A stretch of 64,000 bases of DNA from an uncultured Muribaculaceae bacterium (GCA_910588245.1 CAJUQP010000006.1:61247-125246); one strand, 5' to 3'; shown: positions 45,288 to 54,532, numbered from the stretch's first letter. The notes: generated from the sequence alone by a model not told the origin. A program made the numbers and translations.

Positions 45288-46364
45288 TTATGATGTCTGG
45301 GTACTTGCGGAGGGGATACCCTCAGCCCCCGCGCGCTGATCCTTCTTGAGATATTTGTCGTAGCGTGGCATCGCCTCTATCAGCAAGTCGCGGCATTCAT
45401 CGAGGCTTCCGTAGAATTCGCCACCGGCCGCCTGGATATGTCCCCCACCGTTGAAGAGATCCTTGCATATCTCCGAGACAGGAAAACCGTCGATACTTCT
45501 TGCCGACACCTTCACGCAATCGGCATCCTCCCGCATGAATATGCTGTAGACGACACCCTTGATCTCGAGCGGACGGTTGACAAGGCCTTCCGTGTCTCCC
45601 CTCTCGTAATGATAGTTTTCAAGGTCGTTCCTGTCGAGGGTTATCAGCGAGCATCTATGGTTCTGGAATATACGCATCTTCTCAGAGATGGCGTAAGCCT
45701 CAAGCCGCAGACTCCAGTATGACCTTGTGTTGAGTGCCTCCCTCACAATCCTCTCCTTGTCGACATCCTTCTCAAGAAGACGCATCAGGATCTCATATAG
45801 GTCATGATGCTTACAGTTGACAGAGAAATTTCGTGTGTCAGTCACGATGCCGGTCAGAAGGCACGTGGCACAGTCTCTGGAGACATCACCATAAAGGCCC
45901 ATCGCGGCTATCAGCCGGAACACGAGCTCGCACGTCGACGACATATCCGGGAAAGAGAAAGTCAGATCGGTGAACTGAGCCGGCTCCTGATGATGGTCTA
46001 CCAGCACCTTGCGGCATGGAGCGCTCTGGATCACGGGAGCGAGGGAGTCCTGACGCGACGGTGTGTTGAAATCGCAGAATACGATCATGTCGGCCGCCGC
46101 CACAGTGTTCTCGCAATAGCGGGCATGGCATGTGTAGACCGCGATATCCTTGAACCCCGGAAGGAATGACAGGGTCTGCGGAGCCTTGTCAGGCACCACT
46201 ACTGTGGCGTCTTTGCCAAGCTGCCTTAGGAGATGCCAGAAAGCGAGCGTGCTCCCGATGGCATCGCCGTCGGGGCGCACATGGCATGTAAGCACTATCC
46301 TTTCAGACTCCTTTATCAGGGTCAGAAATTCTTTCGCCTTGTCAGAATCTATTAATCTATCCAT
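45288..46364 (-). CDS. DHH-family phosphoesterase (NrnA-like oligoribonuclease / pAp phosphatase)
   Basis: 358 residues from the ATG at 46364 (MDRLIDSDKAKEFLTL). Motifs of the DHH/DHHA1 superfamily: CHVRPDGDAIGS (metal site, about 27-38), FCDFNTPSR, VDHHQEP (the DHH motif), and a C-terminal DHHA1 domain with KVSARSIDGFPV and FNGGGHIQAAGGEF (substrate-binding GGGH). Enzymes of this type degrade short RNA oligomers and 3'-phosphoadenosine-5'-phosphate. It has a divergent promoter region shared with mazG. Confidence 0.88.
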   Translation of the reverse strand: MDRLIDSDKAKEFLTLIKESERIVLTCHVRPDGDAIGSTLAFWHLLRQLGKDATVVVPDKAPQTLSFLPGFKDIAVYTCHARYCENTVAAADMIVFCDFNTPSRQDSLAPVIQSAPCRKVLVDHHQEPAQFTDLTFSFPDMSSTCELVFRLIAAMGLYGDVSRDCATCLLTGIVTDTRNFSVNCKHHDLYEILMRLLEKDVDKERIVREALNTRSYWSLRLEAYAISEKMRIFQNHRCSLITLDRNDLENYHYERGDTEGLVNRPLEIKGVVYSIFMREDADCVKVSARSIDGFPVSEICKDLFNGGGHIQAAGGEFYGSLDECRDLLIEAMPRYDKYLKKDQRAGAEGIPSASTQTS

Positions 46365-46441
46365 AGCATGATGCTGAGAATCAGGTGCACGGAGAAGCCC
46401 GGCGTCATCGTCCACGGCCGGTAGCCGTCATTTTCAAGCCA

Positions 46442-46480
46442 CAAAGATACGAATTATCTCGCAAATTCTGCCTAACTTTG
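46442..46480. promoter_or_regulatory. Divergent promoters of the NrnA-like gene and mazG
   Basis: TATCTTTG on the minus strand (46442-46449) points to the NrnA-like gene. TAACTTTG on the plus strand (46473-46480) points to mazG, 19 bases upstream of its start. Neither has a good -33 match. The two promoters overlap in space, so they may compete. Confidence 0.5.
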
Positions 46481-46498
46481 TATCCAAATTTAGTTAAA

Positions 46499-47281
46499 AT
46501 GCATACGAACGAAGAAAAACTTGCCGCCTTCGGAAAGCTGCTCGATGTGCTCGACACTCTGAGGGTGCGCTGTCCCTGGGATGCGAAACAGACCAATGAG
46601 TCGCTGCGTCCCAATACCGTCGAGGAGGTTTTCGAGCTTGTCGACGCCCTCATCACCGACGATGCCGAAAATATCAAGAAGGAGCTCGGCGACGTGCTCC
46701 TTCACGTGGCGTTCTATTCTAAAATCGCCTCAGAGCAGGGCAGATTCGACATTGCCGATGTGTGCACTGCCCTGACCGATAAACTGATATTCCGCCATCC
46801 GCACATCTATGGCGACGTGCAGGCGGATTCAGCCGACAAGGTCGCCCAGAACTGGGAGCAGATCAAGCTGCGTGAGAAAGGGGGCAACAAGACGGTGCTC
46901 GCCGGTGTGCCCTCCGCGCTCCCGGCCCTGATAAAGGCCAACCGCATCCAGGAGAAAGCCGCCAACGTAGGATTTGACTGGGAAGACCGCTCGCAGGTGT
47001 GGGATAAAGTCAAGGAAGAGGCCGGAGAAGTGGAGCAGGAGATAGCATCGGGCAATGCAGACGCCCTTGAGGCGGAATTCGGCGACCTGATGTTTGCCGT
47101 GGTCAACGCAGCCAGATTGTATGGAGTGAACCCGGAGAACGCTCTGGAGCGCACCAACCGTAAATTCATATCCCGCTTCAACCATCTCGAGCGCCGCGCC
47201 AAAGAACTCGGCCGATCGCTGAAAGACATGACGCTTGAGGAGATGGACGAGCTCTGGAACGAAGCCAAGAAACTCGAATGA
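46499..47281 (+). CDS. mazG: Nucleoside triphosphate pyrophosphohydrolase MazG
   Basis: 260 residues from the ATG at 46499; an open frame extends upstream over the promoter but has no support. Two MazG repeats: the first with CPWDAKQTNESLRPNTVEEVFEL and the metal-binding EExxE/ELGDVLLHV, the second with KVKEEAGEVEQEI and EFGDLMFAVVNAARL. It hydrolyses non-canonical NTPs to monophosphates. The stop overlaps the topB start by 4 bases (ATGA), so they are translated together. Confidence 0.93.
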   Translation: MHTNEEKLAAFGKLLDVLDTLRVRCPWDAKQTNESLRPNTVEEVFELVDALITDDAENIKKELGDVLLHVAFYSKIASEQGRFDIADVCTALTDKLIFRHPHIYGDVQADSADKVAQNWEQIKLREKGGNKTVLAGVPSALPALIKANRIQEKAANVGFDWEDRSQVWDKVKEEAGEVEQEIASGNADALEAEFGDLMFAVVNAARLYGVNPENALERTNRKFISRFNHLERRAKELGRSLKDMTLEEMDELWNEAKKLE

Positions 47282-49179
47282 TACTCTGCATCACTGAGAA
47301 GCCCAGTGTGGGCCGCGACATTGCCAACATACTCGGAGCAACACAGAGGCGCGACGGATATATGGAGGGCAACGGATATTGCGTGACCTGGACGTTCGGC
47401 CATCTATGCTGCCTCAAGGAGCCTCACGACTATTGCCTTAACTGGAAGACATGGTCGCTCTCGGCATTGCCCATGATTCCTCCGAGATTCGGCATAAAGC
47501 TCATCGACAACGACACATACCGCAGGCAATTCAACGTAATCGCCGACCTTATCGGGAAATGCGACGAGGTGATCAACTGCGGCGATGCCGGTCAGGAGGG
47601 TGAGCTGATACAGCGCTGGGTCATGCAGAAGGCGGGATGCTCCAAACCGGTGAAGAGGCTCTGGATCAGCTCCCTCACCGACGACGCGATACGGGAGGGA
47701 TTTCAGAACCTGCGTCCGCATGCCGACCTCGAACCCCTCTACACCGCAGGGTTATGCCGGGCAATAGGCGACTGGGTGCTCGGCATGAACGCCACACGGC
47801 TGTATTCCCTGAAATATGGCACCAACCGCCAGGTGCTCTCGATCGGAAGGGTGCAGACCCCCACACTCGCCCTCGTCGTTAACCGACAGCTTGAGATCGA
47901 GAATTTCAAGCCTACCGATTACTGGGAACTCAAGACTCTCTACCGCGACACCCTTTTCTCTGCTTCCGGCAAGAGCTTCGACAAGGAGGAGAAGGGGATG
48001 CAGACCGTGGAGCGCCTGCGGCAATTCCCCCTCAAGGTCACGGATGTGACGAAAAAGGCCGGGAAAGAGGCGCCACCGCGTCTGTTCGACCTGACCTCTC
48101 TCCAGGTGGAATGCAACAAGAAGCTCAATCTCGGTGCCGAAGACACCCTCCGCACCATACAGAGCCTTTACGAAAAGAAAGTAACGACTTATCCGCGTGT
48201 CGACACGACCTACCTTACCGACGACATGTATGGCAAATGCGGCGGCATCCTCAATTCACTGAAAGACTATCAGATGCTGATGGCGCCCCTGCGGGGCAGG
48301 AAACTGAGGAAGAGCAAGAAAGTGTTCGACAACTCGAAAGTGACCGACCACCACGCCATCATACCGACAGGGCAACCTCTGCCGGATGGCCTTTCGAAGG
48401 CTGAGCGCGATGTGTTCAATCTTATAGCACTCAGATTTATCGCGGCTTTCTTCCCCGACTGCTCGTTCGAACAGACCGTCGTCAACGCAAAGGTAGACAA
48501 TGTCAGCTTCAAGGCCACGGGCAAGGTGATTCTTGATCCGGGATGGAAATTAGTGTTCGCGGGCGAACGCAAGGATCCCGACGGGGAGACCGACAAGGAG
48601 AAAGACAATGATACTGACGAAGGAGCCGTACTGCCTGTCTTCACCAAAGGCGAGGAGGGCCCTCATCAGCCCAGACTCGTGAAAAAGACCACTCAGCCAC
48701 CGAAATACTTCACGGAGGGCACGCTGCTGAAAGCGATGGAGACTGCCGGGACGCTCGTAGACGACGAGGAATTGCGCGAGTCGCTGAAAGCCAACGGCAT
48801 CGGACGCCCTTCTACGCGCGCGGCGATAATCGAGATCTTATACAAGCGCGGATATATCGTCAAAGAGAGGAAATCGCTGAGGGCTACCCCTGCCGCCATC
48901 GAGCTCATAGGCCTCATCAAGGAGGAACTGCTGAAAAGCGCCAAACTCACGGGCATATGGGAAGGACGTCTCCGCAAGATTGAGCGTAAGGAATACGACC
49001 CTCAGGAATTCATCGCCAATATCAAGCAGATGATCACCGAGATAACGCTATCGGTGATCCGCGATTCCTCAAATCGCCGCATAGTGGCGGAGCAGAACAC
49101 CGGCAAAAACGAAGAGGAGCCTAAAGCGAGGAAAAAAACGAAAAAAACACCCACTAAAAAGCCGTCGGACGACGTTTGA
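47278..49179 (+). CDS. topB: DNA topoisomerase III (type IA)
   Basis: 633 residues. A TOPRIM domain (about 1-140) with ITEKPSVGRDIA and DAGQEGELIQRW is followed by the type IA core with GRVQTPTLALVV and the catalytic tyrosine Y305 in TTYPRVDTTYLTDDM. The C-terminal core has GIGRPSTRAAIIEILYKRGY. The tail is lysine-rich (KARKKTKKTPTKKPS), perhaps for DNA binding; no zinc fingers are seen. It unlinks single-strand joints at replication and recombination sites. It is chromosomal in this context and coupled to mazG rather than to conjugation genes. Confidence 0.94.
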   Translation: MILCITEKPSVGRDIANILGATQRRDGYMEGNGYCVTWTFGHLCCLKEPHDYCLNWKTWSLSALPMIPPRFGIKLIDNDTYRRQFNVIADLIGKCDEVINCGDAGQEGELIQRWVMQKAGCSKPVKRLWISSLTDDAIREGFQNLRPHADLEPLYTAGLCRAIGDWVLGMNATRLYSLKYGTNRQVLSIGRVQTPTLALVVNRQLEIENFKPTDYWELKTLYRDTLFSASGKSFDKEEKGMQTVERLRQFPLKVTDVTKKAGKEAPPRLFDLTSLQVECNKKLNLGAEDTLRTIQSLYEKKVTTYPRVDTTYLTDDMYGKCGGILNSLKDYQMLMAPLRGRKLRKSKKVFDNSKVTDHHAIIPTGQPLPDGLSKAERDVFNLIALRFIAAFFPDCSFEQTVVNAKVDNVSFKATGKVILDPGWKLVFAGERKDPDGETDKEKDNDTDEGAVLPVFTKGEEGPHQPRLVKKTTQPPKYFTEGTLLKAMETAGTLVDDEELRESLKANGIGRPSTRAAIIEILYKRGYIVKERKSLRATPAAIELIGLIKEELLKSAKLTGIWEGRLRKIERKEYDPQEFIANIKQMITEITLSVIRDSSNRRIVAEQNTGKNEEEPKARKKTKKTPTKKPSDDV

Positions 49180-49205
49180 TTGTTAGATAAAGAAAAGATT
49201 CTTCA

Positions 49206-49400
49206 ATGACTGCGAATCTGATCATACAATATATCATCGTAGGCCTTATCCTCGCAGGGATTGTGGTCTGGGTAGGCATACGCCTTTACAGGATAAGAAA
49301 ACGCGGAAAGATTGACAGCTGCTGCGGATGCTCCCTCTCCGGGGCGTGTGGGAAAAAGAATATTCTCAGGAAAAACGGAAAAAAAGACTGCTGCTCATGA
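49206..49400 (+). CDS. FeoB-associated Cys-rich membrane protein
   Basis: 64 residues. One transmembrane helix (about 8-27; QYIIVGLILAGIVVWVGIRL) is followed by a basic, cysteine-rich cytosolic tail with CCGCSLSGAC and a final CC-S. This is the small protein often attached to feoB in Bacteroidetes and annotated by that link. Here no feo gene is present. Its stop overlaps the start of the next gene (ATGA), and it follows topB by 26 bases. Confidence 0.8.
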   Translation: MTANLIIQYIIVGLILAGIVVWVGIRLYRIRKRGKIDSCCGCSLSGACGKKNILRKNGKKDCCS

Positions 49401-49999
49401 AGACAATGAAGATATGGAACGGCGAGGCATCATCCCGTCAGCTCGACGAGATCTGCCGCGACCTGAAAGAGGGCCGGATAATGATCTGCCCTACCGACAC
49501 CCTCTACGCGATAGCCTGCGACGCGCTACAGCCTAAAGCGATCGAGAGGATATGCCGTCTGAAAGGGATCAACCCTGAAAAGACCAACCTCTCGATAATC
49601 TGCGCCGACATATCGATGGCCGCGGAGTATGCCCGCTTCGACAATTACGCGTTCAGACTTCTGCGCGACTGCACCCCGGGCCCCTTCACTTTCCTTTTCA
49701 AGTCTGCCTCGACATTGCCTAAGGCATTCAAGGGAAGAAAGACCGTCGGGGTCAGGATCCCCGACAACGCGTTATGCCGTGATATAGTGGAGCGTCTCGA
49801 CCATCCCCTTCTTACCACCTCCATAGAATATGCCGACTCAGACTATGCCATAAACCCGGGCCTCATAGCAGAGGCTTACGATTCACGGGTTGACTTCATG
49901 CTCGAGGGGGAAGAGGGGGGCACGGAGCCCTCCACAATCGTCGACTGCACAGGCTCGGAAGCGGAGATTGTGCGCCAAGGGAAAGGCATTCTCGACTGA
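49397..49999 (+). CDS. Threonylcarbamoyl-AMP synthase, YrdC/Sua5 type
   Basis: 200 residues from the ATG at 49397, which overlaps the upstream stop; a frame extension to 49328 would overlap the Cys-rich gene by 73 bases. YrdC-domain motifs: IMICPTDTLYAIACDAL, RLKGINPEKTNLSIIC, CTPGPFTFLFKS, and TVGVRIPDNALC. The enzyme makes threonylcarbamoyl-AMP from threonine, bicarbonate and ATP for t6A in tRNA. The C-terminal Sua5 extension domain is absent, so it is the short TsaC/YciO-like form; a YciO-type paralogue cannot be excluded. Confidence 0.88.
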   Translation: MKTMKIWNGEASSRQLDEICRDLKEGRIMICPTDTLYAIACDALQPKAIERICRLKGINPEKTNLSIICADISMAAEYARFDNYAFRLLRDCTPGPFTFLFKSASTLPKAFKGRKTVGVRIPDNALCRDIVERLDHPLLTTSIEYADSDYAINPGLIAEAYDSRVDFMLEGEEGGTEPSTIVDCTGSEAEIVRQGKGILD

Positions 50000-50079
50000 G
50001 CGCCATGACGCACCGTCTGACTTCTTAATACGGAAATCATTCTTTCTGCATCCGCAATCAGTCAATAATTCATATTTTA

Positions 50080-50111
50080 ATTGCATTTAATCCGATTTTT
50101 GATTAATTTTG
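50080..50111 (+). promoter_or_regulatory. Promoter of pfp
   Basis: ATTG (50080-50083), 20 bases, TAATTTTG (50104-50111), 39 bases before the start codon. Confidence 0.7.
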
Positions 50112-50150
50112 CGGCAGGTTAAAATATTCGCAACAACATAATATCAACTA

Positions 50151-51806
50151 ATGAAAAAGAGCGCACTTCAAAGAGTGAGGGCTGAATACCAGCCCAAGCT
50201 CCCCAAGGCCCTCCAGGGACCTGTGAAGTTGAAGATCGGCGAGGCCACACAGTCGGTAGCCGATCAGGAGGAAATCAAGAACCTCTTCCCCCACACCTAC
50301 GGAATGCCCATCGTGGAATTTGTAAGAGAAGAGCATCCCGAGCGCGTCGAGGAGCCTTTCAACGTAGGAATCATCCTCTCGGGTGGCCAGGCCCCCGGCG
50401 GACATAACGTGGTGAGCGGTATTTTCGACGGCATCAAGAGCCTCAACAAGGAGAACCGTCTGTACGGCTTCCTCATGGGCCCTGCCGGATTCATCAATCA
50501 CCAGTATATGGAGCTGACAGCCGGATATATCAAGGATTTCCGCAACACAGGCGGGTTCGACATCATCGGCTCCGGACGCACCAAACTTGAGACCCCCGAC
50601 CAGTTCGAATCCGGCCTCAAGATCCTCAAAGAACTCAACATCAAGGCCCTCGTGATCATCGGTGGCGATGATTCCAACACAAATGCCGCCGTGCTCGCCG
50701 AATACTACAAGAACATTGGCGCCGACGTGCAAGTGATCGGTGTGCCCAAGACAATCGACGGCGACCTCAAGAACGAATGGATCGAGACCTCCTTCGGTTT
50801 CGACACCGCATGCAAGGTCTACAGCGAGGTGATCGGCAACATACAGCGCGACTGCAACTCTGCCAAGAAATACTACCACTTCATCAAGCTCATGGGTCGC
50901 TCCGCATCCCATATAGCCCTGGAGTGCGCCCTCGAGACGCAGCCCAACGTCTGCCTCATCTCTGAGGAGGTACTTGCCAAGCGCATGACCCTCGACAACA
51001 TTGTCAACTATCTCTGCTACGTGATCGCCGAGCGTGCCAAACTCGGCTGGAACTTCGGCACAGTTCTCGTGCCCGAGGGCCTCATCGAGTTCATTCCTTC
51101 GATGAAAGACCTCATCTCCGAGCTCAACGATGTGCTCGCCAACCACGGCGAGGAGCTCGAAGGCCTTGAGGAAACCGCAAAGCTCGAGAAGATCCACTCA
51201 TTCCTCTCCCCCTCCAACGCCGACCTCTACAAGTCGCTTCCCAAGGCTATCGCCCTTCAGCTCAGCCTCGACCGCGACAGCCACGGCAACGTGCAGGTTT
51301 CCCTCATCGAGACGGAGAGCCTGCTGAGCGAGATGGTCGCCAAGCGTCTTGAGGAGATGGCAGAGGAAGGTCAGTACTCCGGCAAGTTCAACGCACAGCA
51401 CCACTTCTTCGGCTACGAGGGCCGTTGCGCCGATCCCACCAACTTCGACGCCGACTACACTTACGCTCTCGGATTCAACGCCGCGATGCTCATCAATTCC
51501 GGCCTGACCGGCTACATGAGCTCCGTGCGCAACCTCACGGAGAAATCCGAGGACTGGATTGCAGGCGGTATTCCTATCACCATGATGATGAACATGGAGA
51601 AACGTGCCGGCAAGATGAAACCAGTGATCCAGAAGGCTCTCGTCAACCTCAACGGACGTCCATACCTGAAGTTTGCGTCGATGCGCGAGACTCTCGCCCT
51701 CAACACGCTCTATCAGTATCCCGGCCCGATCCAGTATTTCGGTCCGTCGGAAGTGTGCGACCGCCCGTCGATGACGCTCCTTCTTGAGCACAACAAGGAA
51801 ATCTGA
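50151..51806 (+). CDS. pfp: Diphosphate-fructose-6-phosphate 1-phosphotransferase
   Basis: 551 residues, the long PPi-PFK form. GGDDS at 171-175 carries the aspartate that marks pyrophosphate rather than ATP use, and PKTIDGD at 199-205 holds the catalytic aspartate. Further signs: GIILSGGQAPGGHN near residue 71 and MGRSASHIALECAL. It interconverts fructose-6-phosphate and fructose-1,6-bisphosphate with PPi, reversibly, in glycolysis and gluconeogenesis. Codon use is strongly biased to C-ending codons, as expected of a highly expressed gene. It has its own promoter and terminator. Confidence 0.95.
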   Translation: MKKSALQRVRAEYQPKLPKALQGPVKLKIGEATQSVADQEEIKNLFPHTYGMPIVEFVREEHPERVEEPFNVGIILSGGQAPGGHNVVSGIFDGIKSLNKENRLYGFLMGPAGFINHQYMELTAGYIKDFRNTGGFDIIGSGRTKLETPDQFESGLKILKELNIKALVIIGGDDSNTNAAVLAEYYKNIGADVQVIGVPKTIDGDLKNEWIETSFGFDTACKVYSEVIGNIQRDCNSAKKYYHFIKLMGRSASHIALECALETQPNVCLISEEVLAKRMTLDNIVNYLCYVIAERAKLGWNFGTVLVPEGLIEFIPSMKDLISELNDVLANHGEELEGLEETAKLEKIHSFLSPSNADLYKSLPKAIALQLSLDRDSHGNVQVSLIETESLLSEMVAKRLEEMAEEGQYSGKFNAQHHFFGYEGRCADPTNFDADYTYALGFNAAMLINSGLTGYMSSVRNLTEKSEDWIAGGIPITMMMNMEKRAGKMKPVIQKALVNLNGRPYLKFASMRETLALNTLYQYPGPIQYFGPSEVCDRPSMTLLLEHNKEI

Positions 51807-51831
51807 AGACAATCCCGGAAATAGATTTATC

Positions 51832-51871
51832 AGAGAGGCGCCGGCCTAAAGCCTGCGTCTCTCTTCTTTTC
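51832..51871 (+). terminator. Terminator of pfp
   Basis: AGAGAGGCG (51832-51840) pairs with CGTCTCTCT (51856-51864, one G-T pair), and an inner GGC/GCC closes the loop. TCTTTTC follows. Confidence 0.8.
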
Positions 51872-51918
51872 ACTCCTCACCATAACCGTACCCACCCGAT
51901 CCACCAGTATCCAATCTT

Positions 51919-52377
51919 ATGAAAAAAACAGCAATCACATGCGCGATAGCGCTCGCGCTTCTTGCCGGGGCCTGTTCCGGCAACGGCAAAAAAGAGGCGG
52001 CTGCCTCCGCCGACTCTGACGCGGTCGCTACGCAGACAGAATCAGGAATCGCCGTATCAGATGAATACAAACTCGTAGACGGCACTTTCGTGTCGGCCAA
52101 CGGCCTTCCGATGATCATCGACTTCTCCGCAGAGTGGTGTCCTCCCTGCCGCCAGCTTAAGCCGGTCTTTGAGGAGCTCGAGAAGGAGTATGCCGGCAAA
52201 ATCAACTTCATCACCGTTAACGTCGACAGCATGCCCTCCGTGGCACAGAACTACAAAGTGGAGAGCATACCCAATCTGGTGTTCGCCAAAGCCGATGGCA
52301 CCGAGGTATACCGTTCTGTAGGCTTCCGCGAGGGGGCAGAACTGAAAGCATATATCGAGAAATATCTTTCAGAATGA
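51919..52377 (+). CDS. Thioredoxin-family lipoprotein
   Basis: 152 residues. A lipoprotein signal (ALALLAGAC) and an Ala/Ser/Asp-rich linker are followed by a thioredoxin domain (about 45-152). The redox motif is C74-P-P-C77 in AEWCPPCRQLKP, and the cis-proline is in VESIPNLVFAKADG. It is placed in the periplasm by its lipid anchor and probably reduces or makes disulfides there. WCPPC (rather than WCGPC) points to the TlpA/DsbE-like or Bacteroidetes periplasmic group. Confidence 0.88.
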   Translation: MKKTAITCAIALALLAGACSGNGKKEAAASADSDAVATQTESGIAVSDEYKLVDGTFVSANGLPMIIDFSAEWCPPCRQLKPVFEELEKEYAGKINFITVNVDSMPSVAQNYKVESIPNLVFAKADGTEVYRSVGFREGAELKAYIEKYLSE

Positions 52378-52426
52378 TATTCCTGGCGAGAGAATAAGAC
52401 CCCATTACACAGACTGCGAAACAACA

Positions 52427-52489
52427 GCCGTAGAAAGACAAAGAGAGGATTCCCGGGCTCCGGGAATCCTCTCTTTGTCTTTCTACGGC
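52427..52489. terminator. Perfect 30-bp inverted repeat, bidirectional terminator
   Basis: Positions 52427-52456 and 52460-52489 are exact reverse complements (30 of 30 pairs) with a 3-base loop. GC-rich core (ATTCCCGG) with purine/pyrimidine flanks; CTCTTTGTCTTTC in the right arm provides T-rich RNA on one side and the mirror on the other. It lies between the thioredoxin gene (rightward) and the choice-of-anchor lipoprotein (leftward). Confidence 0.9.
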
Positions 52490-52528
52490 CTCGATAAGGG
52501 CCGCTATCGTGATAAGTGGAATCTGCGA

Positions 52529-54532
52529 TCACTCCGCGGGCTTGCCGCCATCCCACCATGTGCAGCTCACGAACTCGAACTTACCCTTGGCAACTACTTT
52601 GTAGACAGCCGTAGCCTCGAGAGATCCGGTAGAGGTGTAGGCGGTAAACGTGTAGGTGTATGTCACGTCCATACCTGCCACAGGCTCCGCATCCGGATGC
52701 ATTATGGAGAGGGCCCCGGGGAAGGACTCTGTAGCGAAACGCTTCTTGATAAGCTCCGTGATCTGCTCATCGCTCAGACCGTCATAGCCCGTGTAGCCGG
52801 CGGGGGCATTGTTCTTGGCTGTGGAAGGACGGATATCCACATTGCCGTAGTAAGCGGAGGCTCCGGAATAGAACTCAGCGTTGTCGCGATAGTCAATAAA
52901 CGGATACCCGATCTTGTTAGCTGCATCCGGCTCCGCGTCAGGATAGAGCTTTCTGGAGACATTGGTGTAAACCCAGTCTTTAACCGCCATGAAATAGCTG
53001 TAGGTCGGATCGGTGTTGCGCGAATAGGGAAGCGTCATCACCACTGACGGATTGAATTTCCACACGCCGTCCATTCTCGTGAATTGATCTACAGTAGCAC
53101 CGGTATTGAGCACCCATCCGTCGGCAGTCTTGGTAAGCTCCTTGGCCTTATAGCTGGTCTTCTTGTCGGCATCATAGTATTTGTATGCCACGATCGCAGC
53201 CACATCGTCTGACGCGTAGGGAAGCTTCTGAGCCATATAGAGAGGAAGGAGCTGTTCGGGAAGGTCGCCGCTGAGGTTGCCGTACGACTGCCCCATAGCC
53301 TCATAGTCGGAAGGCTGAAGCACATAAGTGGAACCGGGGACAGTCCAGCTGCCTCCGCTATACCTGTAGATAGCGAATTTTTTCGCCGAAGGCACTTCCG
53401 CGGCGGCAGCCCTTGTGAGGCTCCTCGTGTCCTTGCCGCCGTCGGCGAGCTTGACAGCGTCGATCTCCCATGTGCCCGATTTGGCGGCAGTGCTCTTATA
53501 GCAGAATCCGATCTGGATCGTCTTGCCGTTGTAGGCCGACAGATCTATGTCGCCCGAATCAAGGAAGCTCCAGCTGAGTTTCTCCGGCACATTGGGCACC
53601 GTCAGCTTGGTCCACTGTCCCCCTTTCTCGCGGACATTGACCGTAGCCTCTTCCATCGCGACACTTACCGATGAGAAGAAATTCAGGGCCTGTGTGAAGT
53701 TGAGCACGGCGTTGGCCTCCTTCGAGAGTGTCATCTCGGGAGATATCAGCCAGCTCTCGGCGTCATAGTTCACGCCTCCGGCATAAGCTGAAGCCTTCAT
53801 GCCATATTTGGCATCCTGACTCCATACGAACGACAGACCTTCCGGGAGGGTTGTGTTCTCAATAGTGAAGTCGCCCTGGCCATCCTTGAAAGAGAGCTCA
53901 AGATATGTCTGAGGAGCGGAAGATCCCCCCCCAAACACGGGATTAGTCGTTGCCTCGTTGTATTCGGCGACGGCATATTGTCCGTCTGTGGCATTGGGAT
54001 AGGCAGCCTTGAGTATCGCCGGCAGACTTGCCGAGGCGGGCGCGGCGGGTGCGAAAGCACCTATGTAGTCTTCCGTGCTGCCCCATGCCTCCTGATAATT
54101 CTCTTCCGACACCCTGTACTGGCTCACGCTGCTGTTGATTGCGAGTACCTCTGCCGGCTGGTTGGTGACAAGATTATAGGTAACCTTCACCGATGAGCCG
54201 TTGTTGAGGGCGAAATATTTAAACGAGGAGTTGGAGATGAACGCAGGAAGATACTTGCGGGCCTCGTCGGCTGTGGAGAAATATCCATTGCTGCCTATGG
54301 CGGCGAGAGCGTCCGACTCTCCTGCCTCCTCGGCAAGCGTTCTGTTGGTGGAATTCTTGGCGATGGTCTGGTAATCGTCAGAAGTCAGCGTATATTCCAC
54401 AGTCTCTGTCTTGGAATAGACCGGAGGCTCCTCGAATCCGTCGAGATGGTCGTTCCAGGCATTCTCGCTGCAACCCGCCGTAAGCGCGGCACAAGCGAGG
54501 AAAGCAACCGATTTTATATTGATTCTGTTCAT
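52529..54532 (-). CDS. Surface lipoprotein with choice-of-anchor-J-like domain
   Basis: 667 residues. Lipobox ALTAGC at about 17-22. The N-terminal third (about 40-160) is unassigned and includes TLTSDDYQTIAKNSTNRTLAEE. A jelly-roll, choice-of-anchor-J-type region (about 220-370) shows WLISPEMTLSKEANAVLNF and IGFCYKSTAAKSGTWEIDAV. The remaining 300 residues have no family I recognise. It is encoded 24 bases downstream of a TonB-dependent receptor on the same strand, so the pair probably form an outer-membrane uptake or surface-capture unit analogous to SusC/SusD. The ligand is unknown. Confidence 0.72.
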   Translation of the reverse strand: MNRINIKSVAFLACAALTAGCSENAWNDHLDGFEEPPVYSKTETVEYTLTSDDYQTIAKNSTNRTLAEEAGESDALAAIGSNGYFSTADEARKYLPAFISNSSFKYFALNNGSSVKVTYNLVTNQPAEVLAINSSVSQYRVSEENYQEAWGSTEDYIGAFAPAAPASASLPAILKAAYPNATDGQYAVAEYNEATTNPVFGGGSSAPQTYLELSFKDGQGDFTIENTTLPEGLSFVWSQDAKYGMKASAYAGGVNYDAESWLISPEMTLSKEANAVLNFTQALNFFSSVSVAMEEATVNVREKGGQWTKLTVPNVPEKLSWSFLDSGDIDLSAYNGKTIQIGFCYKSTAAKSGTWEIDAVKLADGGKDTRSLTRAAAAEVPSAKKFAIYRYSGGSWTVPGSTYVLQPSDYEAMGQSYGNLSGDLPEQLLPLYMAQKLPYASDDVAAIVAYKYYDADKKTSYKAKELTKTADGWVLNTGATVDQFTRMDGVWKFNPSVVMTLPYSRNTDPTYSYFMAVKDWVYTNVSRKLYPDAEPDAANKIGYPFIDYRDNAEFYSGASAYYGNVDIRPSTAKNNAPAGYTGYDGLSDEQITELIKKRFATESFPGALSIMHPDAEPVAGMDVTYTYTFTAYTSTGSLEATAVYKVVAKGKFEFVSCTWWDGGKPAE

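Noticed and set aside
46385..46498. N-terminal extension of mazG from 46385
   Set aside because: It covers the promoter region and has no similarity to the MazG family. The family start fits the ATG at 46499.
47278..49179. topB considered as part of a conjugative element
   Set aside because: No mobilisation, relaxase or integrase gene is near, and it is translationally coupled to the housekeeping gene mazG.
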